Shown here piece by piece: positions 48,899-61,554 of a DNA stretch of 64,000 nucleotides. The notes beneath the pieces were generated by a model that did not search any database, was not told where the DNA came from, and saw nothing but the letters and a program-made list of their open reading frames with translations. This DNA comes from Limanda limanda. Lineage: Eukaryota; Chordata; Actinopteri; Pleuronectiformes; Pleuronectidae. The position numbers were made by a program, and so were the translations under genes. The stretch is from NCBI RefSeq assembly GCF_963576545.1, contig NW_026870594.1, forward strand, positions 124,001 through 188,000, written 5' to 3'. The first letter of the stretch is position 1. Each line of letters begins with the position of its first letter.

Positions 48899-51800
48899 GA
48901 AGGTCGGAGAGACTTGGAAAGTGGTTGCATCTGGACTAATTTGTGTCCTGCGGATCGATTGGTACCATCCCCAAGCTTGTACGACCTTCGGAAGAGGTCG
49001 ACCGACGAAATTCCCCCAAATCTGAGGAGATATTCTTGAATAACTTTTTTTGTGAAGGTCGGAGAGACTTGCAAGTAGGCTCTACCCCCACTAAATGGGG
49101 TAGCGCGCATCGATCGGTACCATCCTTGAGCTTCTCCGACTTTCGGAAGGGTTAGGGTTAGGGTTAGGGATGAAAGCACATAGGAGAAAGAGATATTCTT
49201 GAATAACTTTTTTTGTGAAGGTCGGAGAGACTTGCAAGTAGGCTCTACCCCCACTAAATGGGGTAGCGCGCATCGATCGGTACCATCCTTGAGCTTCTCC
49301 GACTTTCGGAAGGGTTAGGGTTAGGGTTAGGGATGAAAGCACATAGGAGAAAGAGATATTCTTGAATAACTTTTTTTGTGAAGGTCGGAGAGACTTGGAA
49401 AGTGGTTGCATCTGGACTAATTTGGGTCCTGCGGATCGATTGGTACCATCCCCGAGCTTGTACGACCTTCGAAAGAGGTCGACCGACGAAATTCCCCCAA
49501 ATCTGAGGAGATATTCTTGAATAACTTTTTTTGTGAAGGTCGGAGAGACTTGCAAGTAGGCTCTACCCCCACTAAATGGGGTTGCGCGCATCGATCGGTA
49601 CCATCCTTGAGCTTCTCCGACTTTCGGAAGGGTTAGGGTTAGGGTTAGGGATGAAAGCACATAGGAGAAAGAGATATTCTTGAATAACTTTTTTTGTGAA
49701 GGTCGGAGAGACTTGCAAGTAGGCTCTACTCCCACTAAATGGGGTAGCGCGCATCGATCGGTACCATCTTTGAGCTTCTCCGACTTTCGGAAGGGTTAGG
49801 GTTAGGGTTAGGGATGAAAGCACATAGGAGAAAGAGATATTCTTGAATAACTTTTTTTGTGAAGGTCGGAGAGACTTGCAAGTAGGCTCTACCCCCACTA
49901 AATGGGGTAGCGCGCATCGATCGGTACCATCCTTGAGCTTCTCCGACTTTCGGAAGGGTTAGGGTTAGGGTTAGGGATGAAAGCACATAGGAGAAAGAGA
50001 TATTCTTGAATAACTTTTTTTGTGAAGGTCGGAGAGACTTGCAAGTAGGCTCTGCCCCCACTAAATGGGGTAGCGCGCATCGATCGGTCCCATCCTTGAG
50101 CTTCTCCGACTTTCGGAAGGGTTAGGGTTAGGGTTAGGGATGAAAGCACATAGGAGAAAGAGATATTCTTGAATAACTTTTTTTGTGAAGGTCGGAGAGA
50201 CTTGGAAAGTGGTTGCATCTGGACTAATTTGGGTCCTGCGGATCGATTGGTACCATCCCCGAGCTTGTACGACCTTCGGAAGAGGTCGACCGACGAAATT
50301 CCCCCAAATCTGAGGAGATATTCTTGAATAACTTTTTTTGTGAAGGTCTGACAGACTTGCAAGTAGGCTCTACCCCCACTAAATGGGGTAGCGCGCATCG
50401 ATCGGTACCATCCTTGAGCTTCTCCGACTTTCGGAAGGGTTAGGGTTAGGGATGAAAGCACATAGGAGAAAGAGATATTCTTGAATAACTTTTTTTGTGA
50501 AGGTCGGAGAGACTTGAAAAGTGGTTGCATCTGGACTAATTTGGGTCCTGCGGATCGATTGGTACCATCCCCGAGCTTGTACGACCTTCGGAAGAGGTCG
50601 ACCGACGAAATTCCCCCAAATCTGAGGAGATATTCTTGAATAACTTTTTTTGTGAAGGTCGGAGAGACTTGCAAGTAGGCTCTACCCCCACTAAATGGGG
50701 TTGCGCGCATCGATCGGTACCATCCTTGAGCTTCTCCGACTTTCGGAAGGGTTAGGGTTAGGGTTAGGGATGAAAGCACATAGGAGAAAGAGATATTCTT
50801 GAATAACTTTTTTTGTGAAGGTCGGAGAGACTTGCAAGTAGGCTTTACCCCCACTAAATGGGGTAGCGCGCATCGATCGGTACCATCCTTGAGCTTCTCC
50901 GACTTTCGGAAGGGTTAGGGTTAGGGTTAGGGATGAAAGCACATAGGAGAAAGAGATATTCTTGAATAACTTTTTTTGTGAAGGTCGGAGAGACTTGAAA
51001 AGTGGTTGCATCTGGACTAATTTGGGTCCTGCGGATCGATTGGTACCATCCCCGAGCTTGTACGACCTTCGGAAGAGGTCGACCGACGAAATTCCCCCAA
51101 ATCTGAGGAGATATTCTTGAATTACTTTTTTTGTGAAGGTCGGAGAGACTTGCAAGTAGGCTCTACCCCCACTAAATGGGGTTGCGCGCATCGATCGGTA
51201 CCATCCTTGAGCTTCTCCGACTTTCGGAAGGGTTAGGGTTAGGGTTAGGGATGAAAGCACATAGGAGAAAGAGATATTCTTGAATAACTTTTTTTGTGAA
51301 GGTCGGAGAGACTTGCAAGTAGGCTCTACCCCCACTAAATGTGGTAGCGCGCATCGATCGGTACCATCCTTGAGCTTCTCCGACTTTCGGAAGGGTTAGG
51401 GTTAGGGTTAGGGATGAAAGCACATAGGAGAAAGAGATATTCTTGAATAACTTTTTTTGTGAAGGTCGGAGAGACTTGCAAGTAGGCTCTACCCCCACTA
51501 AATGGGGTAGCGCGCATCGATCGGTACCATCCTTGAGCTTCTCCGACTTTCGGAAGGGTTAGGGTTAGGGTTAGGGATGAAAGCACATAGGAGAAAGAGA
51601 TATTCTTGAATAACTTTTTTTGTGAAGGTCGGAGAGACTTGCAAGTAGGCTCTACCCCCACTAAATGGGGTAGCGCGCATCGATCGGTACCATCCTTGAG
51701 CTTCTCCGACTTTCGGAAGGGTTAGGGTTAGGGTTAGGGATGAAAGCACATAGGAGAAAGAGATATTCTTGAATAACTTTTTTTGTGAAGGTCGGAGAGA

Positions 51801-53229
51801 CTTGGAAAGTGGTTGCATCTGGACTAATTTGGGTCCTGCGGATCGATTGGTACCATCCCCGAGCTTGTACGACCTTCGGAAGAGGTCGACCGACGAAATT
51901 CCCCCAAATCTGAGGAGATATTCTTGAATAACTTTTTTTGTGAAGGTCGGAGAGACTTGCAAGTAGGCTCTACCCCCACTAAATGGGGTTGCGCGCATCG
52001 ATCGGTACCATCCTTGAGCTTCTCCGACTTTCGGAAGGGTTAGGGTTAGGGTTAGGGATGAAAGCACATAGGAGAAAGAGATATTCTTGAATAACTTTTT
52101 TTGTGAAGGTCGGAGAGACTTGCAAGTAGGCTCTACCCCCACTAAATGGGGTAGCGCGCATCGATCGGTACCATCCTTGAGCTTCTCCGACTTTCGGAAG
52201 GGTTAGGGTTAGGGTTAGGGATGAAAGCACATAGGAGAAAGAGATATTCTTGAATAACTTTTTTTGTGAAGGTCGGAGAGACTTGGAAAGTGGTTGCATC
52301 TGGACTAATTTGTGTCCTGCGGATCGATTGGTACCATCCCCAAGCTTGTACGACCTTCGGAAGAGGTCGACCGACGAAATTCCCCCAAATCTGAGGAGAT
52401 ATTCTTGAATAACTTTTTTTGTGAAGGTCGGAGAGACTTGCAAGTAGGCTCTACCCCCACTAAATGGGGTAGCGCGCATCGATCGGTACCATCCTTGAGC
52501 TTCTCCGACTTTCGGAAGGGTTAGGGTTAGGGTTAGGGATGAAAGCACATAGGAGAAAGAGATATTCTTGAATAACTTTTTTTGTGAAGGTCGGAGAGAC
52601 TTGCAAGTAGGCTCTACCCCCACTAAATGGGGTAGCGCGCATCGATCGGTACCATCCTTGAGCTTCTCCGACTTTCGGAAGGGTTAGGGTTAGGGTTAGG
52701 GATGAAAGCACATAGGAGAAAGAGATATTCTTGAATAACTTTTTTTGTGAAGGTCGGAGAGACTTGGAAAGTGGTTGCATCTGGACTAATTTGGGTCCTG
52801 CGGATCGATTGGTACCATCCCCGAGCTTGTACGACCTTCGAAAGAGGTCGACCGACGAAATTCCCCCAAATCTGAGGAGATATTCTTGAATAACTTTTTT
52901 TGTGAAGGTCGGAGAGACTTGCAAGTAGGCTCTACCCCCACTAAATGGGGTTGCGCGCATCGATCGGTACCATCCTTGAGCTTCTCCGACTTTCGGAAGG
53001 GTTAGGGTTAGGGTTAGGGATGAAAGCACATAGGAGAAAGAGATATTCTTGAATAACTTTTTTTGTGAAGGTCGGAGAGACTTGCAAGTAGGCTCTACTC
53101 CCACTAAATGGGGTAGCGCGCATCGATCGGTACCATCTTTGAGCTTCTCCGACTTTCGGAAGGGTTAGGGTTAGGGTTAGGGATGAAAGCACATAGGAGA
53201 AAGAGATATTCTTGAATAACTTTTTTTGT
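47285..53229 (+). repeat. Segmental duplication, offset 3,369 bp (47285-49860 and 50654-53229)
   Basis: The two 2,576-bp stretches share the CTTTACC A (47448, 50817), GAAAAG B (47611, 50980), GTGGTAG A (47929, 51298), GTGTCC plus CCCAAGC B (48899, 52268), CTTCGAAAG B (49380, 52749), and CTACTCCC A (49698, 53067). I saw no clear differences between copies. The match stops at 49861 (A) against 53230 (B). Confidence 0.87.
49861..52267 (+). repeat. Copy of 44723-47129 (offset 5,138 bp)
   Basis: A, GGTCCCATCC A (44886, 50024), B, GGTCTGACAG short A (45204, 50342), GAAAAG B (45361, 50499) and the following CTTTACC and GTGGTAG monomers line up at a constant offset of 5,138 bp. This overlaps the 3,369-bp duplication, so the region is a nested mosaic: 49861-50653 comes from the 44.7-kb neighbourhood and was joined to the 47.3-49.9-kb type. 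Confidence 0.82.
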
Positions 53230-55791
53230 GAAGGTCGGAGAGACTTGGAAAGTGGTTGCATCTGGACTAATTTGGGTCCTGCGGATCGATTGGTACCATC
53301 CCCGAGCTTGTACGACCTTCGGAAGAGGTCGACCGACGAAATTCCCCCAAATCTGAGGAGATATTCTTGAATTACTTTTTTTTTGAAGGTCGGAGAGACT
53401 TGCAAGTAGGCTCTACCCCCACTAAATGGGGTTGCGCGCATCGATCGGTACCATCCTTGAGCTTCTCCGACTTTCGGAAGGGTTAGGGTTAGGGTTAGGG
53501 ATGAAAGCACATAGGAGAAAGAGATATTCTTGAATAACTTTTTTTGTGAAGGTCGGAGAGACTTGCAAGTAGGCTCTACCCCCACTAAATGTGGTAGCGC
53601 GCATCGATCGGTACCATCCTTGAGCTTCTCCGACTTTCGGAAGGGTTAGGGTTAGGGTTAGGGATGAAAGCACATAGGAGAAAGAGATATTCTTGAATAA
53701 CTTTTTTTGTGAAGGTCGGAGAGACTTGCAAGTAGGCTCTACCCCCACTAAATGGGGTAGCGCGCATCGATCGGTACCATCCTTGAGCATCTCCGACTTT
53801 CGGAAGGGTTAGGGTTAGGGATGAAAGCACATAGGAGAAAGAGATATTCTTGAATAACTTTTTTTGTGAAGGTCGGAGAGACTTGCAAGTAGGCTCTACC
53901 CCCACTAAATGGGGTAACGCGCATCGATCGGTACCATCCTTGAGCTTCTCCGACTTTCGGAAGGGTTAGGGTTAGGGTTAGGGATGAAAGCACATAGGAG
54001 AAAGAGATATTCTTGAATAACTTTTTTTGTGAAGGTCGGAGAGACTTGGAAAGTGGTTGCATCTGGACTAATTTGGGTCCTGCGGATCGATTGGTACCAT
54101 CCCCGAGCTTGTACGACCTTCGGAAGAGGTCGACCGACGAAATTCCCCCAAATCTGAGGAGATATTCTTGAATAACTTTTTTTGTGAAGGTTGGAGAGAC
54201 TTGCAAGTAGGCTCTACCCCCACTAAATGGGGTTGCGCGCATCGATCGGTACCATCCTTGAGCTTCTCCGACTTTCGGAAGGGTTAGGGTTAGGGTTAGG
54301 GATGAAAGCACATAGGAGAAAGAGATATTCTTGAATAACTTTTTTTGTGAAGGTCGGAGAGACTTGCAAGTAGGCTCTACCCCCACTAAATGGGGTAGCG
54401 CGCATCGATCGGTACCATCCTTGAGCTTCTCCGACTTTCGGAAGGGTTAGGGTTAGGGTTAGGGATGAAAGCACATAGGAGAAAGAGATATTCTTGAATA
54501 ACTTTTTTTGTGAAGGTCGGAGAGACTTGGAAAGTGGTTGCATCTGGACTAATTTGTGTCCTGCGGATCGATTGGTACCATCCCCGAGCTTGTACGACCT
54601 TCGGAAGAGGTCGACCGACGAAATTCCCCCAAATCTGAGGAGATATTCTTGAATAACTTTTTTTGTGAAGGTCGGAGAGACTTGCAAGTAGGCTCTACCC
54701 CCACTAAATGGGGTAGCGCGCATCGATCGGTACCATCCTTGAGCTTCTCCGACTTTCGGAAGGGTTAGGGTTAGGGTTAGGGATGAAAGCACATAGGAGA
54801 AAGAGATATTCTTGAATAACTTTTTTTGTGAAGGTCGGAGAGACTTGCAAGTAGGCTCTACCCCCACTAAATGGGGTAGCGCGCATCGATCGGTACCATC
54901 CTTGAGCTTCTCCGACTTTCGGAAGGGTTAGGGTTAGGGTTAGGGATGAAAGCACATAGGAGAAAGAGATATTCTTGAATAACTTTTTTTGTGAAGGTCG
55001 GAGAGACTTGGAAAGTGGTTGCATCTGGACTAATTTGGGTCCTGCGGATCGATTGGTACCATCCCCGAGCTTGTACGACCTTTGGAAGAGGTCGACCGAC
55101 GAAATTCCCCCAAATCTGAGGAGATATTCTTGAATAACTTTTTTTGTGAAGGTCGGAGAGACTTGCAAGTAGGCTCTACCCCCACTAAATGGGGTTGCGC
55201 GCATCGATCGGTACCATCCTTGAGCTTCTCCGACTTTCGGAAGGGTTAGGGTTAGGGTTAGGGATGAAAGCACATAGAAGAAAGAGATATTCTTGAATAA
55301 CTTTTTTTGTGAAGGTCGGAGAGACTTGCAAGTAGGCTCTACTCCCACTAAATGGGGTAGCGCGCATCGATCGGTACCATCCTTGAGCTTCTCCGACTTT
55401 CGGAAGGGTTAGGGTTAGGGTTAGGGATGAAAGCACATAGGAGAAAGAGATATTCTTGAATAACTTTTTTTGTGAAGGTCGGAGAGACTTGGAAAGTGGT
55501 TGCATCTGGACTAATTTGGGTCCTGCGGATCGATTGGTACCATCCCCGAGCTTGTACGACCTTCGGAAGAGGTCGACCGACGAAATTCCCCCAAATCTGA
55601 GGAGATATTCTTGAATAACTTTTTTTGTGAAGGTCGGAGAGACTTGCAAGTAGGCTCTACTCCCACTAAATGGGGTAGCGCGCATCGATCGGTACCATCC
55701 TTGAGCTTCTCCGACTTTCGGAAGGGTTAGGGTTAGGGTTAGGGATGAAAGCACATAGGAGAAAGAGATATTCTTGAATAACTTTTTTTGT
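53067..55791 (+). repeat. Dispersed duplication, copy 2 (of 21788-24512)
   Basis: This is the second copy, in the same orientation as the first, separated from it by 28.5 kb of other satellite. Private variants here are GGTAACG at A 53868, GAGCATCTCC in A 53711, GGTTGGAG at the start of A 54186, and CTTTGGAAG in B 54993. Its left flank (47285-53229) belongs to a different duplication family, so the copy reached this place by unequal exchange or by transfer between arrays rather than simple adjacent duplication. Confidence 0.83.
53385..53547 (+). repeat. A monomer preceded by a T9 junction (second copy)
   Basis: The junction before this monomer reads T9-GAAGG, as before 22106 and nowhere else that I found. 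The monomer and its neighbours (GTGGTAG A, unmarked short A) repeat the order at 22106. It supports common descent of the two 2,725-bp stretches. Confidence 0.85.
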
Positions 55792-55946
55792 GAAGGTCGG
55801 AGAGACTTGGAAAGTGGTTGCATCTGGACTAATTTGGGTCCTGCGGATCGATTGGTACCATCCCCGAGCTTGTACGACCTTCGGAAGAGGTCGACCGACG
55901 AAATTCCCCCAAATCTGAGGAGATATTCTTGAATAACTTTTTTTGT
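55311..55946 (+). repeat. Tandem A-B duplication, 2 x 318 bp
   Basis: A (55311) plus B (55474) is followed by A (55629) plus B (55792), both A with CTACTCCC. The related region at 24032 has the A-B pair once. This is the smallest recent duplication in the window: one A-B dimer copied in place, giving a B-A-B run. Confidence 0.88.
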
Positions 55947-56435
55947 GAAGGTCGGAGAGACTTGCAAGTAGGCTCTACCCCCACTAAATGGGGTTGCGCG
56001 CATCGATCGGTACCATCCTTGAGCTTCTCCGACTTTCGGAAGGGTTAGGGTTAGGGTTAGGGATGAAAGCACATAGGAGAAAGAGATATTCTTGAATAAC
56101 TTTTTTTGTGAAGGTCGGAGAGACTTGCAAGTAGGCTCTACCCCCACTAAATGGGGTAACGCGCATCGATCGGTACCATCCTTGAGCTTCTCCGACTTTC
56201 GGAAGGGTTAGGGTTAGGGTTAGGGATGAAAGCACATAGGAGAAAGAGATATTCTTGAATAACTTTTTTTGTGAAGGTCGGAGAGACTTGCAAGTAGGCT
56301 CTACCCCCACTAAATGGGGTAGCGCGCATCGATCGGTACCATCCTTGAGCTTCTCCGACTTTCGGAAGGGTTAGGGTTAGGGTTAGGGATGAAAGCACAT
56401 AGGAGAAAGAGATATTCTTGAATAACTTTTTTTGT

Positions 56436-56599
56436 GAAGGTCGGAGAGACTTGCAAGTAGGCTCTGCCCCCACTAAATGGGGTAGCGCGCATCGATCGGT
56501 ACCATCCTTGAGCTTCTCCGACTTTCGGAAAGGGTTAGGGTTAGGGTTAGGGATGAAAGCACATAGGAGAAAGAGATATTCTTGAATAACTTTTTTTGT
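56436..56599 (+). repeat. A monomer with 1-bp insertion (164 bp)
   Basis: One extra A precedes the leading GGG of the telomere block (CGGAAAGGG instead of CGGAAGGG). It is the only monomer in the window whose length differs from the norm by something other than a whole TTAGGG. The telomere block itself is intact (three units). The sister monomer at 60118 lacks the insertion. Confidence 0.93.
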
Positions 56600-58185
56600 G
56601 AAGGTCGGAGAGACTTGGAAAGTGGTTGCATCTGGACTAATTTGGGTCCTGCGGATCGATTGGTACCATCCCCGAGCTTGTACGACCTTCGGAAGAGGTC
56701 GACCGACGAAATTCCCCCAAATCTGAGGAGATATTCTTGAATAACTTTTTTTGTGAAGGTCTGAGAGACTTGCAAGTAGGCTCTACCCCCACTAAATGGG
56801 GTAGCGCGCATCGATCGGTACCATCCTTGAGCTTCTCCGACTTTCGGAAGGGTTAGGGTTAGGGATGAAAGCACATAGGAGAAAGAGATATTCTTGAATA
56901 ACTTTTTTTGTGAAGGTCGGAGAGACTTGGAAAGTGGTTGCATCTGGACTAATTTGGGTCCTGCGGATCGATTGGTACCATCCCCGAGCTTGTACGACCT
57001 TCGAAAGAGGTCGACCGACGAAATTCCCCCAAATCTGAGGAGATATTCTTGAATAACTTTTTTTGTGAAGGTCGGAGAGACTTGCAAGTAGGCTCTACCC
57101 CCACTAAATGGGGTTGCGCGCATCGATCGGTACCATCCTTGAGCTTCTCCGACTTTCGGAAGGGTTAGGGTTAGGGTTAGGGATGAAAGCACATAGGAGA
57201 AAGAGATATTCTTGAATAACTTTTTTTGTGAAGGTCGGAGAGACTTGCAAGTAGGCTCTACCCCCACTAAATGGGGTAGCGCGCATCGATCGGTACCATC
57301 CTTGAGCTTGTCCGACTTTCGGAAGGGTTAGGGTTAGGGTTAGGGATGAAAGCACATAGGAGAAAGAGATATTCTTGAATAACTTTTTTTGTGAAGGTCG
57401 GAGAGACTTGGAAAGTGGTTGCATCTGGACTAATTTGGGTCCTGCGGATCGATTGGTACCATCCCCGAGCTTGTACGACCTTCGGAAGAGGTCGACCGAC
57501 GAAATTCCCCCAAATCTGAGGAGATATTCTTGAATAACTTTTTTTGTGAAGGTCTGAGAGACTTGCAAGTAGGCTCTACCCCCACTAAATGGGGTAGCGC
57601 GCATCGATCGGTACCATCCTTGAGCTTCTCCGACTTTCGGAAGGGTTAGGGTTAGGGATGAAAGCACATAGGAGAAAGAGATATTCTTGAATAACTTTTT
57701 TTGTGAAGGTCGGAGAGACTTGGAAAGTGGTTGCATCTGGACTAATTTGGGTCCTGCGGATCGATTGGTACCATCCCCGAGCTTGTACGACCTTCGAAAG
57801 AGGTCGACCGACGAAATTCCCCCAAATCTGAGGAGATATTCTTGAATAACTTTTTTTGTGAAGGTCGGAGAGACTTGCAAGTAGGCTCTACCCCCACTAA
57901 ATGGGGTTGCGCGCATCGATCGGTACCATCCTTGAGCTTCTCCGACTTTCGGAAGGGTTAGGGTTAGGGTTAGGGATGAAAGCACATAGGAGAAAGAGAT
58001 ATTCTTGAATAACTTTTTTTGTGAAGGTCGGAGAGACTTGCAAGTAGGCTCTACCCCCACTAAATGGGGTAGCGCGCATCGATCGGTACCATCCTTGAGC
58101 TTGTCCGACTTTCGGAAGGGTTAGGGTTAGGGTTAGGGATGAAAGCACATAGGAGAAAGAGATATTCTTGAATAACTTTTTTTGT
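56600..58185 (+). repeat. Tandem duplication, 2 x 793 bp
   Basis: Each copy is B, short A, B (with CTTCGAAAG), A, A (with CTTGTCCG). Starts are 56600, 56755, 56912, 57067, 57230 and 57393, 57548, 57705, 57860, 58023. The CTTGTCCG change occurs only in these two monomers (57230, 58023), so the duplication followed that mutation. The sister region at 60281-61073 has one copy without it. Confidence 0.92.
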
Positions 58186-61100
58186 GAAGGTCGGAGAGAC
58201 TTGGAAAGTGGTTGCATCTGGACTAATTTGGGTCCTGCGGATCGATTGGTACCATCCCCGAGCTTTTACGACCTTCGGAAGAGGTCGACCGACGAAATTC
58301 CCCCAAATCTGAGGAGATATTCTTGAATTACTTTTTTTGTGAAGGTCGGAGAGACTTGCAAGTAGGCTCTACCCCCACTAAATGGGGTTGCGCGCATCGA
58401 TCGGTACTATCCTTGAGCTTCTCCGACTTTCGGAAGGGTTAGGGTTAGGGTTAGGGATGAAAGCACATAGGAGAAAGAGATATTCTTGAATAACTTTTTT
58501 TGTGAAGGTCGGAGAGACTTGCAAGTAGGCTCTACCCCCACTAAATGTGGTAGCGCGCATCGATCGGTACCATCCTTGAGCTTCTTCGACTTTCGGAAGG
58601 GTTAGGGTTAGGGTTAGGGATGAAAGCACATAGGAGAAAGAGATATTCTTGAATAACTTTTTTTGTGAAGGTCGGAGAGACTTGCAAGTAGGCTCTACCC
58701 CCACTAAATGGGGTAGCGCGCATCGATCGGTACCATCCTTGAGCTTCTCCGACTTTCGGAAGGGTTAGGGTTAGGGTTAGGGATGAAAGCACATAGGAGA
58801 AAGAGATATTCTTGAATAACTTTTTTTGTGAAGGTCGGAGAGACTTGCAAGTAGGCTCTACCCCCACTAAATGGGGTAGCGCGCATCGATCGGTACCATC
58901 CTTGAGCTTCTCCGACTTTCGGAAGGGTTAGGGTTAGGGTTAGGGATGAAAGCACATAGGAGAAAGAGATATTCTTGAATAACTTTTTTTGTGAAGGTCG
59001 GAGAGACTTGGAAAGTGGTTGCATCTGGACTAATTTGGGTCCTGCGGATCGATTGGTACCATCCCCGAGCTTGTACGACCTTCGGAAGAGGTCGACCGAC
59101 GAAATTCCCCCAAATCTGAGGAGATATTCTTGAATAACTTTTTTTGTGAAGGTCGGAGAGACTTGCAAGTAGGCTCTACCCCCACTAAATGTGGTTGCGC
59201 GCATCGATCGGTACCATCCTTGAGCTTCTCCGACTTTCGGAAGGGTTAGGGTTAGGGTTAGGGATGAAAGCACATAGGAGAAAGAGATATTCTTGAATAA
59301 CTTTTTTTGTGAAGGTCGGAGAGACTTGCAAGTAGGCTCTACCCCCACTAAATGGGATAGCGCGCATCGATCGGTACCATCCTTGAGCTTCTCCGACTTT
59401 CGGAAGGGTTAGGGTTAGGGTTAGGGATGAAAGCACATAGGAGAAAGAGATATTCTTGAATAACTTTTTTTGTGAAGGTCGGAGAGACTTGGAAAGTGGT
59501 TGCATCTGGACTAATTTGGGTCCTGCGGATCGATTGGTACCATCCCCGAGCTTGTACGACCTTCGGAAGAGGTCGACCGACGAAATTCCCCCAAATCTGA
59601 GGAGATATTCTTGAATAACTTTTTTTGTGAAGGTCGGAGAGACTTGCAAGTAGGCTCTACCCCCACTAAATGGGGTTGCGCGCATCGATCGGTACCATCC
59701 TTGAGCTTCTCCGACTTTCGGAAGGGTTAGGGTTAGGGTTAGGGATGAAAGCACATAGGAGAAAGAGATATTCTTGAATAACTTTTTTTGTGAAGGTCGG
59801 AGAGACTTGCAAGTAGGCTCTACCCCCACTAAATGGGGTAACGCGCATCGATCGGTACCATCCTTGAGCTTCTCCGACTTTCGGAAGGGTTAGGGTTAGG
59901 GTTAGGGATGAAAGCACATAGGAGAAAGAGATATTCTTGAATAACTTTTTTTGTGAAGGTCGGAGAGACTTGCAAGTAGGCTCTACCCCCACTAAATGGG
60001 GTAGCGCGCATCGATCGGTACCATCCTTGAGCTTCTCCGACTTTCGGAAGGGTTAGGGTTAGGGTTAGGGATGAAAGCACATAGGAGAAAGAGATATTCT
60101 TGAATAACTTTTTTTGTGAAGGTCGGAGAGACTTGCAAGTAGGCTCTGCCCCCACTAAATGGGGTAGCGCGCATCGATCGGTACCATCCTTGAGCTTCTC
60201 CGACTTTCGGAAGGGTTAGGGTTAGGGTTAGGGATGAAAGCACATAGGAGAAAGAGATATTCTTGAATAACTTTTTTTGTGAAGGTCGGAGAGACTTGGA
60301 AAGTGGTTGCATCTGGACTAATTTGGGTCCTGCGGATCGATTGGTACCATCCCCGAGCTTGTACGACCTTCGGAAGAGGTCGACTGACGAAATTCCCCCA
60401 AATCTGAGGAGATATTCTTGAATAACTTTTTTTGTGAAGGTCTGAGAGACTTGCAAGTAGGCTCTACCCCCACTAAATGGGGTAGCGCGCATCGATCGGT
60501 ACCATCCTTGAGCTTCTCCGACTTTCGGAAGGGTTAGGGTTAGGGATGAAAGCACATAGGAGAAAGAGATATTCTTGAATAACTTTTTTTGTGAAGGTCG
60601 GAGAGACTTGGAAAGTGGTTGCATCTGGACTAATTTGGGTCCTGCGGATCGATTGGTACCATCCCCGAGCTTGTACGACCTTCGAAAGAGGTCGACCGAC
60701 GAAATTCCCCCAAATCTGAGGAGATATTCTTGAATAACTTTTTTTGTGAAGGTCGGAGAGACTTGCAAGTAGGCTCTACCCCCACTAAATGGGGTTGCGC
60801 GCATCGATCGGTACCATCCTTGAGCTTCTCCGACTTTCGGAAGGGTTAGGGTTAGGGTTAGGGATGAAAGCACATAGGAGAAAGAGATATTCTTGAATAA
60901 CTTTTTTTGTGAAGGTCGGAGAGACTTGCAAGTAGGCTCTACCCCCACTAAATGGGGTAGCGCGCATCGATCGGTACCATCCTTGAGCTTCTCCGACTTT
61001 CGGAAGGGTTAGGGTTAGGGTTAGGGATGAAAGCACATAGGAGAAAGAGATATTCTTGAATAACTTTTTTTGTGAAGGTCGGAGAGACTTGGAAAGTGGT

Positions 61101-61554
61101 TGCATCTGGACTAATTTGGGTCCTGCGGATCGATTGGTACCATCCCCGAGCTTTTACGACCTTCGGAAGAGGTCGACCGACGAAATTCCCCCAAATCTGA
61201 GGAGATATTCTTGAATTACTTTTTTTGTGAAGGTCGGAGAGACTTGCAAGTAGGCTCTACCCCCACTAAATGTGGTTGCGCGCATCGATCGGTACCATCC
61301 TTGAGCTTCTCCGACTTTCGGAAGGGTTAGGGTTAGGGTTAGGGATGAAAGCACATAGGAGAAAGAGATATTCTTGAATAACTTTTTTTGTGAAGGTCGG
61401 AGAGACTTGCAAGTAGGCTCTACCCCCACTAAATGGGGTAGCGCGCATCGATCGGTACCATCCTTGAGCTTCTCCGACTTTCGGAAGGGTTAGGGTTAGG
61501 GTTAGGGATGAAAGCACATAGGAGAAAGAGATATTCTTGAATAACTTTTTTTGT
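58186..61554 (+). repeat. Satellite stretch with CTTTTACG-marked B monomers
   Basis: B monomers at 58186 and 61074 share CTTTTACG in place of CTTGTACG and lie 2,888 bp apart; the stretches from 57393 and from 60281 up to them also correspond. Only ordinary A and B monomers occur here. Private changes include CTTCTTCG in A 58504, GTGGTTG in A 59148 and 61229, and GGGATAG in A 59311. Confidence 0.78.

Larger units (their letters stand above)
55947..61073 (+). repeat. Segmental duplication, offset 3,681-3,682 bp (55947-57392 and 59629-61073)
   Basis: Both stretches run A, A (with GGTAACG, 56110 and 59792), A, A, B, short A, B (with CTTCGAAAG, 56912 and 60593), A, A. The offset changes from 3,682 to 3,681 at the 1-bp insertion in monomer 56436. 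GTCGACTGACG at B 60281 and CTTGTCCG at A 57230 are private differences. Confidence 0.85.
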
